A stretch of DNA of 64,000 nt, from the NCBI GenBank assembly GCA_964563295.1, contig CAZLWX010000002.1, positions 30,920-94,919 of the forward strand, given 5' to 3'. A program made the position numbers and the translations under genes. Of this stretch, positions 8,823 to 18,234 are shown piece after piece. Source of the DNA: Chryseosolibacter sp964563295 (GTDB taxonomy: Bacteria; Bacteroidota; Bacteroidia; Cytophagales; Cyclobacteriaceae). Below the pieces are notes generated by a model. The model worked only from the letters and a program-made list of their open reading frames with translations. It searched no databases and was not told where the DNA came from. How positions within the stretch are numbered: position 1 is the stretch's first letter; each line of letters opens with the position of its first letter.

Positions 8823-9014
8823 CCAACCGCCAATAGCCAATAGCCAATAGCCAGCGACTGGCACCAATTTTTTAGCAATTAGCTATTTAGGTTCGGGAGG
8901 GGGTTACAATCGCGCAAACGCGATAATAAACGCCCAAGAATAGCCTTGATGATGCCTAATTCGGCCTGTTTCACTATTTTTACTTACTTTGGACTATTGA
9001 AATCGACTTTGACA

Positions 9015-9494
9015 ATGAAATTTATTACCAGAATACTCTCAATCGGCTTGCTGGGTGCGTTAACAGCCTTTTATGTCAGCTGCAAACCAGATGAGCCGAC
9101 CAAAACCGCTGAAGAAATTCAGCTTGGAAAGCTTGTCAGCACGTGGGCCCTCAGCAGCGCCAATGACAGCGAAGACCGAACGGCTGACTTCCCCGGCCTG
9201 GTATTGACCATTTCCGGGACCTTCCAGCCTGGGCAGACCTATAACTACAGCCTCACCGGAACCCGCCCCAATCCCAGCCCTTGGCCTGCAAGTGGCACCT
9301 GGAAATTCGGCGAAGACGCGAATACGGATATCATCCGCGATCCCGGTTCGCCGAGCGAAACCAATTTGACCTACAGCGTTAATGACAACACGCTGACCAT
9401 TGAATTTAACATACCGTCAGGAAGCAGCGGATGGCCCGGAGGACGGATTGAATCGGTGGAAGGTGACTGGACCTTTGTGTTCACAAAACAATAA
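9015..9494 (+). CDS. Small lipoprotein of unknown function
   Basis: A 159-residue protein with a lipoprotein signal: MKFITRILSIGLLGALTAFYVSC, with the lipid-bearing Cys at about residue 23 followed by KPDEP, suggesting export to the periplasm or outer membrane. The mature part is rich in Ser, Thr, Gly, Pro and Trp with alternating beta-type segments (STWALSS, TWKFGED, GDWTFVFTK), resembling lipocalin-like or immunoglobulin-like small domains of Bacteroidota, but no family is recognised. The frame is open to 8946 upstream; the ATG at 9015 is chosen because it starts the signal peptide. It stands alone between the repeat region and the convergent mutS2. Confidence 0.75.
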   Translation: MKFITRILSIGLLGALTAFYVSCKPDEPTKTAEEIQLGKLVSTWALSSANDSEDRTADFPGLVLTISGTFQPGQTYNYSLTGTRPNPSPWPASGTWKFGEDANTDIIRDPGSPSETNLTYSVNDNTLTIEFNIPSGSSGWPGGRIESVEGDWTFVFTKQ

Positions 9495-9520
9495 GATCGG
9501 CTCCAGCGCGATCCCTCAGC

Positions 9521-11884
9521 TCATTTCAGTACTACGACCGTAATGCCATCGCCACCGCGATCTACGTGTTCGTCGCTTACCGACACGACCTGACTGAACT
9601 TCTTTAAATTATCGCGCACTACTTTTCGCAATACGCCTTCTCCTTTGCCATGAAGAATCCGGACTTCGCCATGCCCGAGAAGAATCGCCTGGTCCATGAA
9701 CTCACTCAGTACCGGTCCTAACTCCTCTACCCTTTTTCCCCTGACATCAAGTGTACTGTTGAAATTTGCCTGCTTCTCACGAAGGTCAATTCCGAGTGAA
9801 TGTCTTGAAGCAGGCTCCGCCGCCTTTCGCGGCTGATCAACTTTCTCCAAACGACTCAAATCGATTAGTGACTTTAGTTCGCCGAAACCAACGGACGCGG
9901 ATTTACCCTTGATGGACAACACTACTCCGCTGCCCTCCTGCCCCGCAATTCTGACCCAGTCACCGACAGCGATTGGCTGAGATCCCCTCTCCTTTTGGTC
10001 GCTTGTCTGAGTGACCCGCTGCGTCAATGATTCAAGGCCTTTTCTGACGCGGAGCGTTTCCTTTCGCTCGGCGCGGTTCTCGCGAATATGGCGGATCGTC
10101 TTCTCTATTTCCCGATTCGTTTGCTTGAGCAGTTGAGATGCTTCCTCCCGGGCTTTTCCGATGATCTCCTTCTTTCTCGATTCCAGGTCCTCGGAAAGCG
10201 CCTGGTATTTCGCGAGTGATTGCTTAAGAGCCTGTTCCTGTTTCTCCATTCGCCTTATCCGCTCAGTGAGCTCCTGCTTTTCTCTTTCCAGAGACCGCAC
10301 GAGTCGTTCGAAGCCGGCCAGGTCCTTGCCGACCAGCCTCTCGGCCTCGGCGATTGTGTTGCCGGGAAGTCCGGTCTTTTGTGCAATCTCAAGCGCGAAT
10401 GAACTCCCTGGTTTACCGATGTCCAACACATACAGCGGAACCATGTTCTTATCGTCGAAGCGCATCGATGCGTTGGAAATGCGTTCGTGACTACTTGCAA
10501 AAAGCTTTAGATTATAATAGTGCGTGGTCGCCACGCCCCACACCTGTTTCTTAAGCAAGGCTTCCAGGACGGCCTGGGCAATGGCCCCGCCAAAATTTGG
10601 ATCTGTTCCCGAGCCAAGTTCATCCATGAGCACCAGCGACCGCTGATCGGCGTGTTCGATGAAGAACGCCATGTTCTTCAAATGACTGCTATAAGTGCTC
10701 AGGTCATTTTCGATCGACTGTTGGTCGCCGATGTCGAGAAATATCGAGCTAAAGACTCCCAGCCGCGAACGTTCCGAAACCGGTATCAGCAAACCGCACT
10801 GGGCCATATATTGCAATAATCCTACGGTCTTTAGACATACTGATTTTCCTCCCGCGTTAGGTCCGGAGACCAGCAACATAGGGCTATCAGGCTCAAGGAA
10901 GATATTCGACGGCACGACGTCGCGCTTTCCTTTGAGGCTGAGAAACAGGAGTGGATGGCGAGCGTTATACCAGGTCAAACCCGGAGAAGATTCGACGACC
11001 GGCAACTCGCCTCCGGTCTCCAGGGCAAACTTCGCTTTCGCGCGAATAAAGTCGATCTGGCCGAGAAAGTCGAATGCCTGCCGGACTTCCGGCAACTGGG
11101 GCCTCATTTCGTCTGTCAATTCTTTAAGGACGCGAATGACTTCTCTTTTTTCGCCGTGTTGCAAGTCGCGTATTTCATTATTGGCGTCAAGCATTTCAGC
11201 CGGCTCAATAAAGACTGTTTGTCCCGAAGCGGATTCGTCGAGGATAAATCCTTTCAAACGGCGTTTGTGTTCCGAAACCACTGGAATAACTACCCTGCCG
11301 TCGCGGATGGTAGGGAGCGCGCCATCAGGCACCCACTTGTTTTCAACCGCCTTCCGGAATAGCTGATCGGCGAGCCTACGGAGACTGGATTCCTCATCGC
11401 GCAATCGCTTCCTGATCTTGCCCAATTCCGGCGTGGCCCCATCGCGTACTCCGCCGCGATCGTCGATACTCTTGTGAATGCGCCCGGGTAATTGTGTTGT
11501 GATGGCAACGGGTTGGGCTAGACGCTGAAGTTCAGGATAGAGATCGCCAGCCTTTGACAGAAACGAACGACATTCGATCACGGTATCCATGGCCTGGGCC
11601 ATCTGAAGAAACTCTTCACCCTCGAGATAAGCCCCTTCAAGGGCGATGCGGTCAAGCCACTCCCGGCCATCGAAAAAATGCTGAGAAGGAAAGGGCTCGG
11701 CTTTTTCCAGGATGAGTCGCAGTTCGAGGGTCTGCTTCAGTAGTGCTGCGATCTTCTTCGCATCTGTTTCAAATGTCATCAGGTCAACCCAGGCTGCACC
11801 TGAGGGTGACAGGCACAACGACTTGAGCTTTTCCCGGATCGTGTCAAATCCCAGCCTGGCCTCCAAGGAATCCGGGTAAATCAT
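9521..11884 (-). CDS. mutS2: MutS2 endonuclease / ribosome-collision ATPase
   Basis: A 787-residue MutS2. It has an N-terminal MutS core with DNA clamp helices, the ABC-type ATPase with Walker A GPNAGGKS at 341-348, STYSSHLKNM, LVLMDELGSGTDP (Walker B) and the ATTHY H-loop, a long coiled coil (about 510-620), and a C-terminal Smr nuclease domain with LDVRGKRVEEL and HGKGEGVLR. MutS2 suppresses homologous recombination and, in Bacillus, acts on collided ribosomes; it has no part in mismatch repair. The start overlaps the end of the DUF4296 gene by 4 bp (ATGA on the minus strand), so the two are translationally coupled. Confidence 0.96.
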   Translation of the reverse strand: MIYPDSLEARLGFDTIREKLKSLCLSPSGAAWVDLMTFETDAKKIAALLKQTLELRLILEKAEPFPSQHFFDGREWLDRIALEGAYLEGEEFLQMAQAMDTVIECRSFLSKAGDLYPELQRLAQPVAITTQLPGRIHKSIDDRGGVRDGATPELGKIRKRLRDEESSLRRLADQLFRKAVENKWVPDGALPTIRDGRVVIPVVSEHKRRLKGFILDESASGQTVFIEPAEMLDANNEIRDLQHGEKREVIRVLKELTDEMRPQLPEVRQAFDFLGQIDFIRAKAKFALETGGELPVVESSPGLTWYNARHPLLFLSLKGKRDVVPSNIFLEPDSPMLLVSGPNAGGKSVCLKTVGLLQYMAQCGLLIPVSERSRLGVFSSIFLDIGDQQSIENDLSTYSSHLKNMAFFIEHADQRSLVLMDELGSGTDPNFGGAIAQAVLEALLKKQVWGVATTHYYNLKLFASSHERISNASMRFDDKNMVPLYVLDIGKPGSSFALEIAQKTGLPGNTIAEAERLVGKDLAGFERLVRSLEREKQELTERIRRMEKQEQALKQSLAKYQALSEDLESRKKEIIGKAREEASQLLKQTNREIEKTIRHIRENRAERKETLRVRKGLESLTQRVTQTSDQKERGSQPIAVGDWVRIAGQEGSGVVLSIKGKSASVGFGELKSLIDLSRLEKVDQPRKAAEPASRHSLGIDLREKQANFNSTLDVRGKRVEELGPVLSEFMDQAILLGHGEVRILHGKGEGVLRKVVRDNLKKFSQVVSVSDEHVDRGGDGITVVVLK

Positions 11885-12282
11885 TTCGGTTTGGCAGAAC
11901 GGTTCATGCGTTGCTCCCGTAATTGAAGGGAGTCGATCAGCGCTGCATAAATCTCCTGGATTTGGACGGGCCGGTCACCGTAGTACCTGAGTGATCGTTG
12001 AAACGTTGAGTCTGGTATACCAGTCTTTCGGGCGATATCATCGCGCATCAGGTAGAACACCTCCTGTGCCGAGTCAAATTCAAGCGACAAGCGAGAGATT
12101 TTTTCTTCAGTGATGTACACCTCACTAAGGACGTTCACCATTTCCTCTTTCGAGAGGATGCCAGGGGGTGTCCGGGGCTGCTCTTTACATGAAATAAAAA
12201 ATATCAGCAGGGGCAATATCCGGTACCGAACAGCTTTAAAATTGAAAATACCTTTCACGTTTGTTAATCGCCTATGCTCCAA
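11881..12282 (-). CDS. DUF4296-type lipoprotein
   Basis: A 133-residue protein with a hydrophobic segment ILPLLIFFISC ending in a lipobox-like Cys, then a helical domain with the DUF4296 pattern: ILSKEEMVNVLSEVYITEEKI, a middle YLMRDDIARKTGIPDSTFQRSLRYY and a closing helix. DUF4296 proteins are restricted to Bacteroidota and their role is unknown. The translation start is uncertain; the N-terminal 22 residues before the hydrophobic segment are longer than a normal signal peptide, so a start nearer the hydrophobic segment is possible. It precedes mutS2 with a 4-bp overlap. Confidence 0.8.
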   Translation of the reverse strand: MEHRRLTNVKGIFNFKAVRYRILPLLIFFISCKEQPRTPPGILSKEEMVNVLSEVYITEEKISRLSLEFDSAQEVFYLMRDDIARKTGIPDSTFQRSLRYYGDRPVQIQEIYAALIDSLQLREQRMNRSAKPK

Positions 12283-12391
12283 ATGGGTGGCGCAAAATAC
12301 TCATAATTATCCTATTTTGAGGCCGTTTTGGCAGGTGCGAGCCTGGCAAGACCACCATGCAACCGACGGGAAGGGAAACAAGTATCGGGCC

Positions 12392-13270
12392 ATGAAAGAT
12401 ATCATTAAGAAACTACGGAAGTACGAGATCCAGATTCGCAAGGCGATCAACAGCCAGATGCAGGGTGACTTCCGTTCGATTTTCAAGGGCTCAGGGCTTG
12501 AATTCGACGACGTTCGTCCATACCAGTATGGCGATGACATACGCACGATCGACTGGAACGTTTCAGCGAAGGGACATGGCACTTTTGTCAAGACGTTTCG
12601 GGAGGAGAAAGAGCAAACAGTATTTTTTATCCTCGATGTCAGCGCCTCAGAGGATATCGGTAGTCCGGGTAGAACTAAGAGCGACGTGGCCAAAGAAATA
12701 TGCGGTGTGCTTGCCCTCTCGGCAGGTAAGGAATCGAGCCACCTGGGCTTGATCTGCTACTCCGACGTTAAGGAAAAATACGTGAAACCAACCAAGGGGC
12801 ACTCGCAAGCATACCAGATCATTGCGGCTTTGGCCAATCTCAAACCCCGCTCGCCGCGGACAAACCTCACCCGGGCGATCGCGTTTGCGTTAAATACGAT
12901 AAAAAGAAGGAGTGTTGTGATACTGATATCGGACTTCATCGACGAAGGATTTTATCCAAACCTGAAGTCGCTCGCCCGCCGCCACGACCTGGTCGTGATC
13001 CAGATCAGCGATAAACGCGAAACGCGTCTACCTAAACTCGGCATTATTCCAATCGTGGACAAGGAGTCGCGCCGCACGCTTTGGATAAACACATCGTTCG
13101 GCGACTTTAGAAACAAAGTGGTGAGACGTTTTGAGAGCCGTAAGTCGGAACTTGAAGAATTCAGCCGGAAACATCAGATCAATTTCCTTCCCCTTGCCAC
13201 AGACGAGGATTATGTGCCGAAACTCCTCCGGCTATTCAAAGTCAGGAACAAATCGCTGAAGACGACATGA
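12392..13270 (+). CDS. DUF58 domain protein of the Bat/MoxR type
   Basis: A 292-residue DUF58 protein, a VWA-like domain family normally paired with a MoxR AAA+ ATPase. It shows GSGLEFDDVRPYQYGDDIRTIDWNVSA, the hallmark segment of DUF58, then a VWA-like core starting FFILDVSAS, and the closing strand VVILISDFID. The frame is open from 12110, but the ATG at 12392 gives the standard N-terminus MKDIIKKLRKYEIQIRKAI. It is followed by a membrane protein and a VWA protein with 4- and 11-bp overlaps, forming a three-gene Bat-type operon. No MoxR gene is adjacent: the upstream neighbour is divergent mutS2/DUF4296. Confidence 0.88.
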   Translation: MKDIIKKLRKYEIQIRKAINSQMQGDFRSIFKGSGLEFDDVRPYQYGDDIRTIDWNVSAKGHGTFVKTFREEKEQTVFFILDVSASEDIGSPGRTKSDVAKEICGVLALSAGKESSHLGLICYSDVKEKYVKPTKGHSQAYQIIAALANLKPRSPRTNLTRAIAFALNTIKRRSVVILISDFIDEGFYPNLKSLARRHDLVVIQISDKRETRLPKLGIIPIVDKESRRTLWINTSFGDFRNKVVRRFESRKSELEEFSRKHQINFLPLATDEDYVPKLLRLFKVRNKSLKTT

Positions 13271-14223
13271 GCCGCCAACAACGACGGTATGAGGGTGACA
13301 GGCCGGCGCGGAGCAGCCTCCGGTGCACAATTCCAATATTTTTTGCCGTACTGGCAATGGGGATCAACTTTGGCTATTGCCAGGATGTTCGTGTCAATGG
13401 TGGTTTCCTCAGCGATAGCCTGAAAATCGGCCAGGAAGCTGGGTATTTTCTGTCGGCCCATTATCCCCAGGACCTGACGATACTCTTTCCGGACTCATCA
13501 TTCTCGTTCTACCCTTTTGAATACAGCAGGAAAACATACTTCACTACGCGAACGAAAGACGGGATAAGCGCCGACAGTGCCATCTATTATCTGACAACAT
13601 TTGAAGTAGACCGGGTTCAACACCTCGATCTTCCCATTTACATTGTGCAGTCGCACGATTGCACTACCATAGTTTCGCCTCGCGACAGCATCCTATTGAC
13701 TCAACTGGTTGCCCAGGTGCCGGACTCGATCAGCATCGACAAGCTGCCATTGAAGATGAATACCGCCTATCAGCGCGTTCACCTGCAGTTCAATTTTTGG
13801 ATGTTCATGATCGGCGTGGGCATTGTCGTCTTTATAGCAATTATGGTAGTGATTTTTTTCGGCAAGCGGATTTCAAGATTTTTCACGGTGCGCCGGCTGC
13901 AGCGCAACCACCGGGAGTTTGTGTTGCGATACAATGCTTTCCTCGCACAACTGGAGGCAACTTTTTCCCGTATGACCACCGAGTCGGCATTGGCTGCCTG
14001 GAAGAAGTACATGGAACAACTGGAGGCAAGGCCGTACACCAAGCTCACTACTCGCGAGACGATGGCATTGCTTCGCAACGATCAGCTCGGCAGCATGCTT
14101 CGCTCGCTCGATAAGGCCATCTACGGCCACGACACCCGGGTGATCGAATCGCTCCACGACCTGCGCCATTTCGCTGAAGAGCGTTTCTCACAAAAAATGG
14201 AACAAGTTCGCCATGGAAAATGA
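13267..14223 (+). CDS. Membrane-anchored BatD-like protein
   Basis: A 318-residue protein with an N-terminal signal or anchor (IPIFFAVLAMGINFGYC), a periplasmic beta-rich part (residues about 40-175), one strong transmembrane helix (FWMFMIGVGIVVFIAIMVVIF, about 178-198) and a basic, helical cytoplasmic tail of about 115 residues. This plan and its place between DUF58 and a VWA protein match the BatD-like or DUF4381-like member of Bat operons. Its job is unknown; Bat proteins have been linked to envelope stress and aerotolerance in other Bacteroidota. It overlaps DUF58 by 4 bp and the VWA gene by 11 bp. Confidence 0.72.
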   Translation: MSRQQRRYEGDRPARSSLRCTIPIFFAVLAMGINFGYCQDVRVNGGFLSDSLKIGQEAGYFLSAHYPQDLTILFPDSSFSFYPFEYSRKTYFTTRTKDGISADSAIYYLTTFEVDRVQHLDLPIYIVQSHDCTTIVSPRDSILLTQLVAQVPDSISIDKLPLKMNTAYQRVHLQFNFWMFMIGVGIVVFIAIMVVIFFGKRISRFFTVRRLQRNHREFVLRYNAFLAQLEATFSRMTTESALAAWKKYMEQLEARPYTKLTTRETMALLRNDQLGSMLRSLDKAIYGHDTRVIESLHDLRHFAEERFSQKMEQVRHGK

Positions 14224-15259
14224 GGTCGTAACGCCGTGGTATTCATTTCAGTGGTTTGAGCCAGCGACGCTTCGGAATTTTTCCTGGGAGCATCCGGAAT
14301 TGCTGTATGCGTTGCTCGCGGTGCCCTTGCTATTCGTCATCAGGTGGCTCTTTCGTTTTTATCTAAATCAGAAACTTCCGGTCGCCGTTTCCCAAAAAGA
14401 TCTCCGGACTTCTCCTCTCAATCTTGTTCGGCTCGTGCCGGAATTGCTGATCATGGCCGCCCTTGCGCTTATCATCGTAGCCCTGGCTCGCCCGCAAAAG
14501 ACCAATGAGAAAGTGGAACAATGGACGGAAGGAATCGACATCATGATAGCGCTCGATATTTCGCAGTCGATGCAAATCGAGGACTTTTCTCCGAACCGGC
14601 TCGAGGCGGCAAAGAAGGTGGCGCTTGAGTTTATCGAAGGCAGGTTGCAGGACCGCATCGGATTAGTGGTGTTTTCCGGCGATGCTTTCTCCCTTGCCCC
14701 ACTGACGACCGACTATGATCTCTTGCGCTCCTATATAAATGAAATCAATTTTGATATGATTGAAAATCGCGGAACAGCCATCGGCAGCGCGATGGCCGTG
14801 GTGACCAATCGGATGCGGGAATCAGACTCCAAATCAAAAGTTTGTATTTTACTAAGCGACGGCGACAACACTGCCGGTAACATCGATCCTATAACCGCAG
14901 CGGAACTCGCCTCGGCCTACGGAATCAAGATCTATACGATCGTCGTGGGGAAAGAGGGGCTGGTGCCCTATGGGAAAGATTTTTTCGGGCGGCCAAACAT
15001 GATTGAAAACACCGTGGATGAAACGACGCTTAAGCGGATGGCATCGATTGGAGGCGGTGAATTTTTTCGGGCCACCGACAACCTGGCTCTTGAACAGGTC
15101 TTCAACAAGATCGATACATACGAGAAAGCTGAGATCAAGGAAACACGGTTCAAAGATACATCTGACTACTATTTCGTCTACCTGCAGTGGGCCTGCTGTT
15201 TCTTCCTTTTGTGGCTGTTGCTCAAGTCAACCTTCGTCAGCAACATTCTTCAGGACTAA
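14213..15259 (+). CDS. VWA-domain membrane protein, BatA-like
   Basis: A 348-residue protein with two N-terminal membrane segments (ELLYALLAVPLLFVIRWLF and LIMAALALIIVALA), a von Willebrand A domain with the MIDAS signature DISQS and downstream Thr/Asp residues, and a C-terminal membrane helix (WACCFFLLWLLLKSTF). This is the BatA architecture. It is the last gene of the Bat-type operon here; BatB, BatC and BatE homologues are not seen downstream because a convergent LysE gene follows, overlapping its 3' end by 4 bp. Confidence 0.9.
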   Translation: MENEVVTPWYSFQWFEPATLRNFSWEHPELLYALLAVPLLFVIRWLFRFYLNQKLPVAVSQKDLRTSPLNLVRLVPELLIMAALALIIVALARPQKTNEKVEQWTEGIDIMIALDISQSMQIEDFSPNRLEAAKKVALEFIEGRLQDRIGLVVFSGDAFSLAPLTTDYDLLRSYINEINFDMIENRGTAIGSAMAVVTNRMRESDSKSKVCILLSDGDNTAGNIDPITAAELASAYGIKIYTIVVGKEGLVPYGKDFFGRPNMIENTVDETTLKRMASIGGGEFFRATDNLALEQVFNKIDTYEKAEIKETRFKDTSDYYFVYLQWACCFFLLWLLLKSTFVSNILQD

Positions 15260-15894
15260 AAAACTCGTACATTGAAGCCGTCGGCTATGAAAATTAGCCG
15301 CCCACCGAAAATCAGCAGGACCAGTCCCAGTATAAAATTCATGGTCCTGATGAATCGGGGGGTGAGCAGCTGCCGAAGATTATCTGCCAACTTAACTTTG
15401 ATCACATCGGTAATGAAAACCGTCCCGACGATCGTAGCAAAATAGGGAACAGCTTTTGAGGGTGTCACGTAACCGAATTTTGTCGTCGCCACGCCAACGG
15501 TGCCAAGCCAAAAGACGAGCACCATGGGACTCAACCCATTCACAACAAACCCCTTCGTCACGAGTCGATAAGGACTTCTGGCCTTTACTTTCTTCGGGTC
15601 GTAGTGCATCAGGATGCGGCTCTTGACAAACAGGTAATAGAGGCCCATGCCGAGGAGGACTGCACCGCCGAAATACGCCAGGTATTCCCTGAAGCTGCCA
15701 TGATCAAAAAGCTGGTACACGCCGAGGTAGCACAGGGTAATGTAAAACGCGTCGCTGAGCGATACGCCCAGCGCGACATAGCATCCGCTTCGGAAGCCGC
15801 GTTCAATACTGGTTTGAAGGAGGGTAAAAAAGACCGGACCTATCAGAAAGGCAAGCACGATCCCGGAAATAGCACCATTAAGTATGCTGTCCAT
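15256..15894 (-). CDS. LysE family amino-acid exporter
   Basis: A 212-residue, highly hydrophobic protein with about six membrane helices and the LysE/RhtB N-terminal pattern GAISGIVLAFLIGPVFFTLLQTSIERGF. Members export amino acids or similar small molecules; the substrate is not predictable here. Its start overlaps the end of the GH3-like gene by 17 bp, so the two are probably in one transcript. It is convergent with the BatA-like gene. Confidence 0.88.
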   Translation of the reverse strand: MDSILNGAISGIVLAFLIGPVFFTLLQTSIERGFRSGCYVALGVSLSDAFYITLCYLGVYQLFDHGSFREYLAYFGGAVLLGMGLYYLFVKSRILMHYDPKKVKARSPYRLVTKGFVVNGLSPMVLVFWLGTVGVATTKFGYVTPSKAVPYFATIVGTVFITDVIKVKLADNLRQLLTPRFIRTMNFILGLVLLIFGGRLIFIADGFNVRVF

Positions 15895-17434
15895 TGGATC
15901 GGGATTTCAAGAATGCCTTCCATTCGTCCAACTGGTTTCTCTTCATCACTCTTGGAAACTTGTTTTGGCCTCCAACCTTGCCCTTCGACTCCAACCAATC
16001 GTAAAACGTGTGCAAGGGGAAAACATCCACGACGACTTCCTTAAGGGCCGCACTTCGTTCGACGGCATAGTCGTCGTTCAAAACTTTGAGGTGTTGGTCG
16101 AGCTTCTCCTTCAGTGCTGAAGGATCTACCTGATCGTCGGTTCCCACGAACCAATGGTGGGCGAAGAGGTTGTCGTGCGGGACTCCGGCGACGGTAAATT
16201 CCTGAATGGTGATGTTCAGGTCATTCGCCGCAAGCTCGATGGCCTTGGTCATATTATCAACAGAAAGGTGTTCGCCACACAGACTGAGGAAATGCTTCGT
16301 TCGACCGGTAATCACGATCTCACTATTCTCCAGGGAAGTAAAGCGAATGACATCACCGATGAGATAGCGCCATGCACCCGCACAGGTCGACAGCAGAAGG
16401 GCATACTCTTTACCTTCCTCCACTTCATCGATCATTAGGGCTTCGGCGTCAGGCCGTACCTCGCCGTTCGAGTCGAAGTTGCGTTCGTCGAATGGCACAA
16501 ACTCATAGAAAATTCCATTGTTAAGCACCAGCCTCATCGATTTGCGATTGGGATACGCCTGGAATGCAATGAAGCCTTCGGATGCCAGGTAAGTTTCAAT
16601 GTAATAGATCGGCCTCCCCAATAATTTCTCAAATCCTTTCTTGTAAGGATCAAAGCTCACGCCGCCATGAACATAAACCATGAGGTTGGGCCAAATTTCA
16701 TGAATGTTCGCCGCACGATGATGGGCTATTATTTTTTCAAGAAGTATTTGTATCCACGCAGGAACACCGACAACGATACCGATATCCCAATCGGGGGCCC
16801 GCCTGGCAATTTCATCCAGCTTGACATCCCAGTTCCTGTTCTTCGCTATTTTCTTTCCAGGCTTGTAAAAATGTTGAAACCAGAATGGCAACTGCGCCGC
16901 CTGGATGCCGCTGAGGTCCCCCTCAAAAAAGCTTCCTTTCCGGTTGAGGTGTGTGCTGCCGCCGAGCATCAGGATACCGGCCTCAAATGCTTCCGGCTGT
17001 AAATCGTACTTCGACAATGTCAATATCTGCCGCACGCTGGTCTTCCGGATCGCCTTGGTCATGTCTTTGGTAACCGGAATATATTTGGAGGATGCCTCAG
17101 AGGTACCCGAACTCAGCGCAAAGTATTTAACACGGCCGGGCCAGCAGACGTTCTTGACACCTTTCTGTGCCTGCCGCCACCAGTCGTTGTAGATCTTGTT
17201 GTAGTCGTGAATCGGTACATTCTTCCTGAACCGCTTGTGAAATTCGTTTCCTTCCTGCAGAAACGCCTCTAATATATCGGCAAACCGATAGTACTTTCCA
17301 AACTCAGTGGTATTGGCGGCAATCAGCAGCTCCTTGAGTTCTTTCTTTTGAAGATCAAATGGTGACGTGTAATCCTGCTCCAGCATTTCCCGGAGTCGGA
17401 TCCCTTTTTTCAGCAATGTTCCCAGGATGGCCAT
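15878..17434 (-). CDS. GH3-like acyl-acid-amido synthetase family protein
   Basis: A 518-residue member of the GH3 family, adenylating enzymes best known from plants, where they join hormones such as auxin to amino acids. The nucleotide-binding loop ALSSGTSEASSKYIPVT is at about residues 105-120, with further family motifs YIETYLASEGFIAFQ and YRLIGDVIRF-like WRYLIGDVIRFTSLE, then ITGRTKHFLSLCGEHLS. Bacterial GH3 proteins are widespread in Bacteroidota but their substrates are mostly unknown. The start is ATG at 17434. The gene overlaps a LysE exporter gene, which raises the possibility that an amino-acid conjugate or its precursor is exported; this is inference only. Confidence 0.88.
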   Translation of the reverse strand: MAILGTLLKKGIRLREMLEQDYTSPFDLQKKELKELLIAANTTEFGKYYRFADILEAFLQEGNEFHKRFRKNVPIHDYNKIYNDWWRQAQKGVKNVCWPGRVKYFALSSGTSEASSKYIPVTKDMTKAIRKTSVRQILTLSKYDLQPEAFEAGILMLGGSTHLNRKGSFFEGDLSGIQAAQLPFWFQHFYKPGKKIAKNRNWDVKLDEIARRAPDWDIGIVVGVPAWIQILLEKIIAHHRAANIHEIWPNLMVYVHGGVSFDPYKKGFEKLLGRPIYYIETYLASEGFIAFQAYPNRKSMRLVLNNGIFYEFVPFDERNFDSNGEVRPDAEALMIDEVEEGKEYALLLSTCAGAWRYLIGDVIRFTSLENSEIVITGRTKHFLSLCGEHLSVDNMTKAIELAANDLNITIQEFTVAGVPHDNLFAHHWFVGTDDQVDPSALKEKLDQHLKVLNDDYAVERSAALKEVVVDVFPLHTFYDWLESKGKVGGQNKFPRVMKRNQLDEWKAFLKSRSNGQHT

Positions 17435-17554
17435 TATGGACGGGTGGCGTTGGCCTCAAAAATAGACATGAATTGGTGATCTGCCCAACTATAAATGTGG
17501 TTAGTATTACATCAAAATTACAGTAAAATTGCGTTTCACAACCGTCGCCTGAAC

Positions 17555-18223
17555 ATGGGCATTAGCAGCAACTTACTTGAAATAAAAAGCCGTCTACCGG
17601 CAACATGCAAGCTTATAGCCGTCACAAAAACTCAGCCTGTTGAAAACATTTTGGAGGCCTATCATGCGCCACATCGTCTTTTTGGAGAAAATAAGGTACA
17701 AGAACTGACCGCAAAGGCAGAGGCGCTTCCGCGCGATATTGAGTGGCACATGATCGGTCACTTGCAGACCAACAAAGTGAAATTCCTGGCGCCCTTCGTT
17801 GGGATGATCCATGGTATCGACAGCCCACGACTGCTGGCGGAAGTCAACAAGCAAGCTGGCAAGCACGGTCGCATAATTCCCTGCCTCCTTCAGGTGCACA
17901 TCGCGCTCGAAGAATCCAAATTCGGATTCTCGGAAAGTGAAATCAATGACCTTTTGAGCAGTAATCAAATCCTTCAATGGAGCAATGTGCGTATAGAAGG
18001 TCTGATGGGAATGGCTACCTTTACCGATGACAGCGTGCGCGTCCGGTCGGAATTCAGATCGCTAAGGACTCTGTTCGACAAGATCAGGGAGCAACGTCTT
18101 CCGCCATCTGTCAGGATGAGTGAATTGTCGATGGGAATGAGCGGCGATTACCATATTGCGGTGGAGGAAGGCAGCACGATGGTAAGGATTGGGACGGCAA
18201 TTTTCGGCGAGCGTAAACCCTGA
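17555..18223 (+). CDS. YggS/PROSC family PLP-binding protein
   Basis: A 222-residue pyridoxal-phosphate homeostasis protein. The PLP lysine is in LIAVTKTQPVE (near residue 23), followed by FGENKVQEL, WHMIGHLQTNKVK and a C-terminal ELSMGMSGDYHIAVEEGSTMVRIGTAIFG, all family signatures. The ATG at 17555 gives the usual N-terminus; the frame opens 60 bp earlier without similarity. A TAAAATTG at 17524-17531, one mismatch from TAnnTTTG, may be its promoter. It is divergent from the GH3-like gene. Confidence 0.95.
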   Translation: MGISSNLLEIKSRLPATCKLIAVTKTQPVENILEAYHAPHRLFGENKVQELTAKAEALPRDIEWHMIGHLQTNKVKFLAPFVGMIHGIDSPRLLAEVNKQAGKHGRIIPCLLQVHIALEESKFGFSESEINDLLSSNQILQWSNVRIEGLMGMATFTDDSVRVRSEFRSLRTLFDKIREQRLPPSVRMSELSMGMSGDYHIAVEEGSTMVRIGTAIFGERKP

Positions 18224-18234
18224 CTGTATAGTAT

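Larger units (their letters stand above)
8383..9014. other. Repeat-rich intergenic region with no gene seen
   Basis: About 630 bp without a credible coding sequence. From 8383 to about 8460 the DNA is AT-rich and made of loosely repeated AAATTCCAA/CAATATTCAA-like words. At 8587-8620 there are about four 8-bp units of the CACCTGAA/CACCCCAA type. A heptamer tract with a 100-N gap follows (8625-8822), then three and a half copies of GCCAATA at 8829-8853. The remaining 160 bp before the next gene shows no clear promoter. Confidence 0.7.

Noticed and set aside
8559..8867. Open frames running through the heptamer array and the N gap
   Set aside because: They consist of repeated low-complexity words and unknown bases, with no real protein content.
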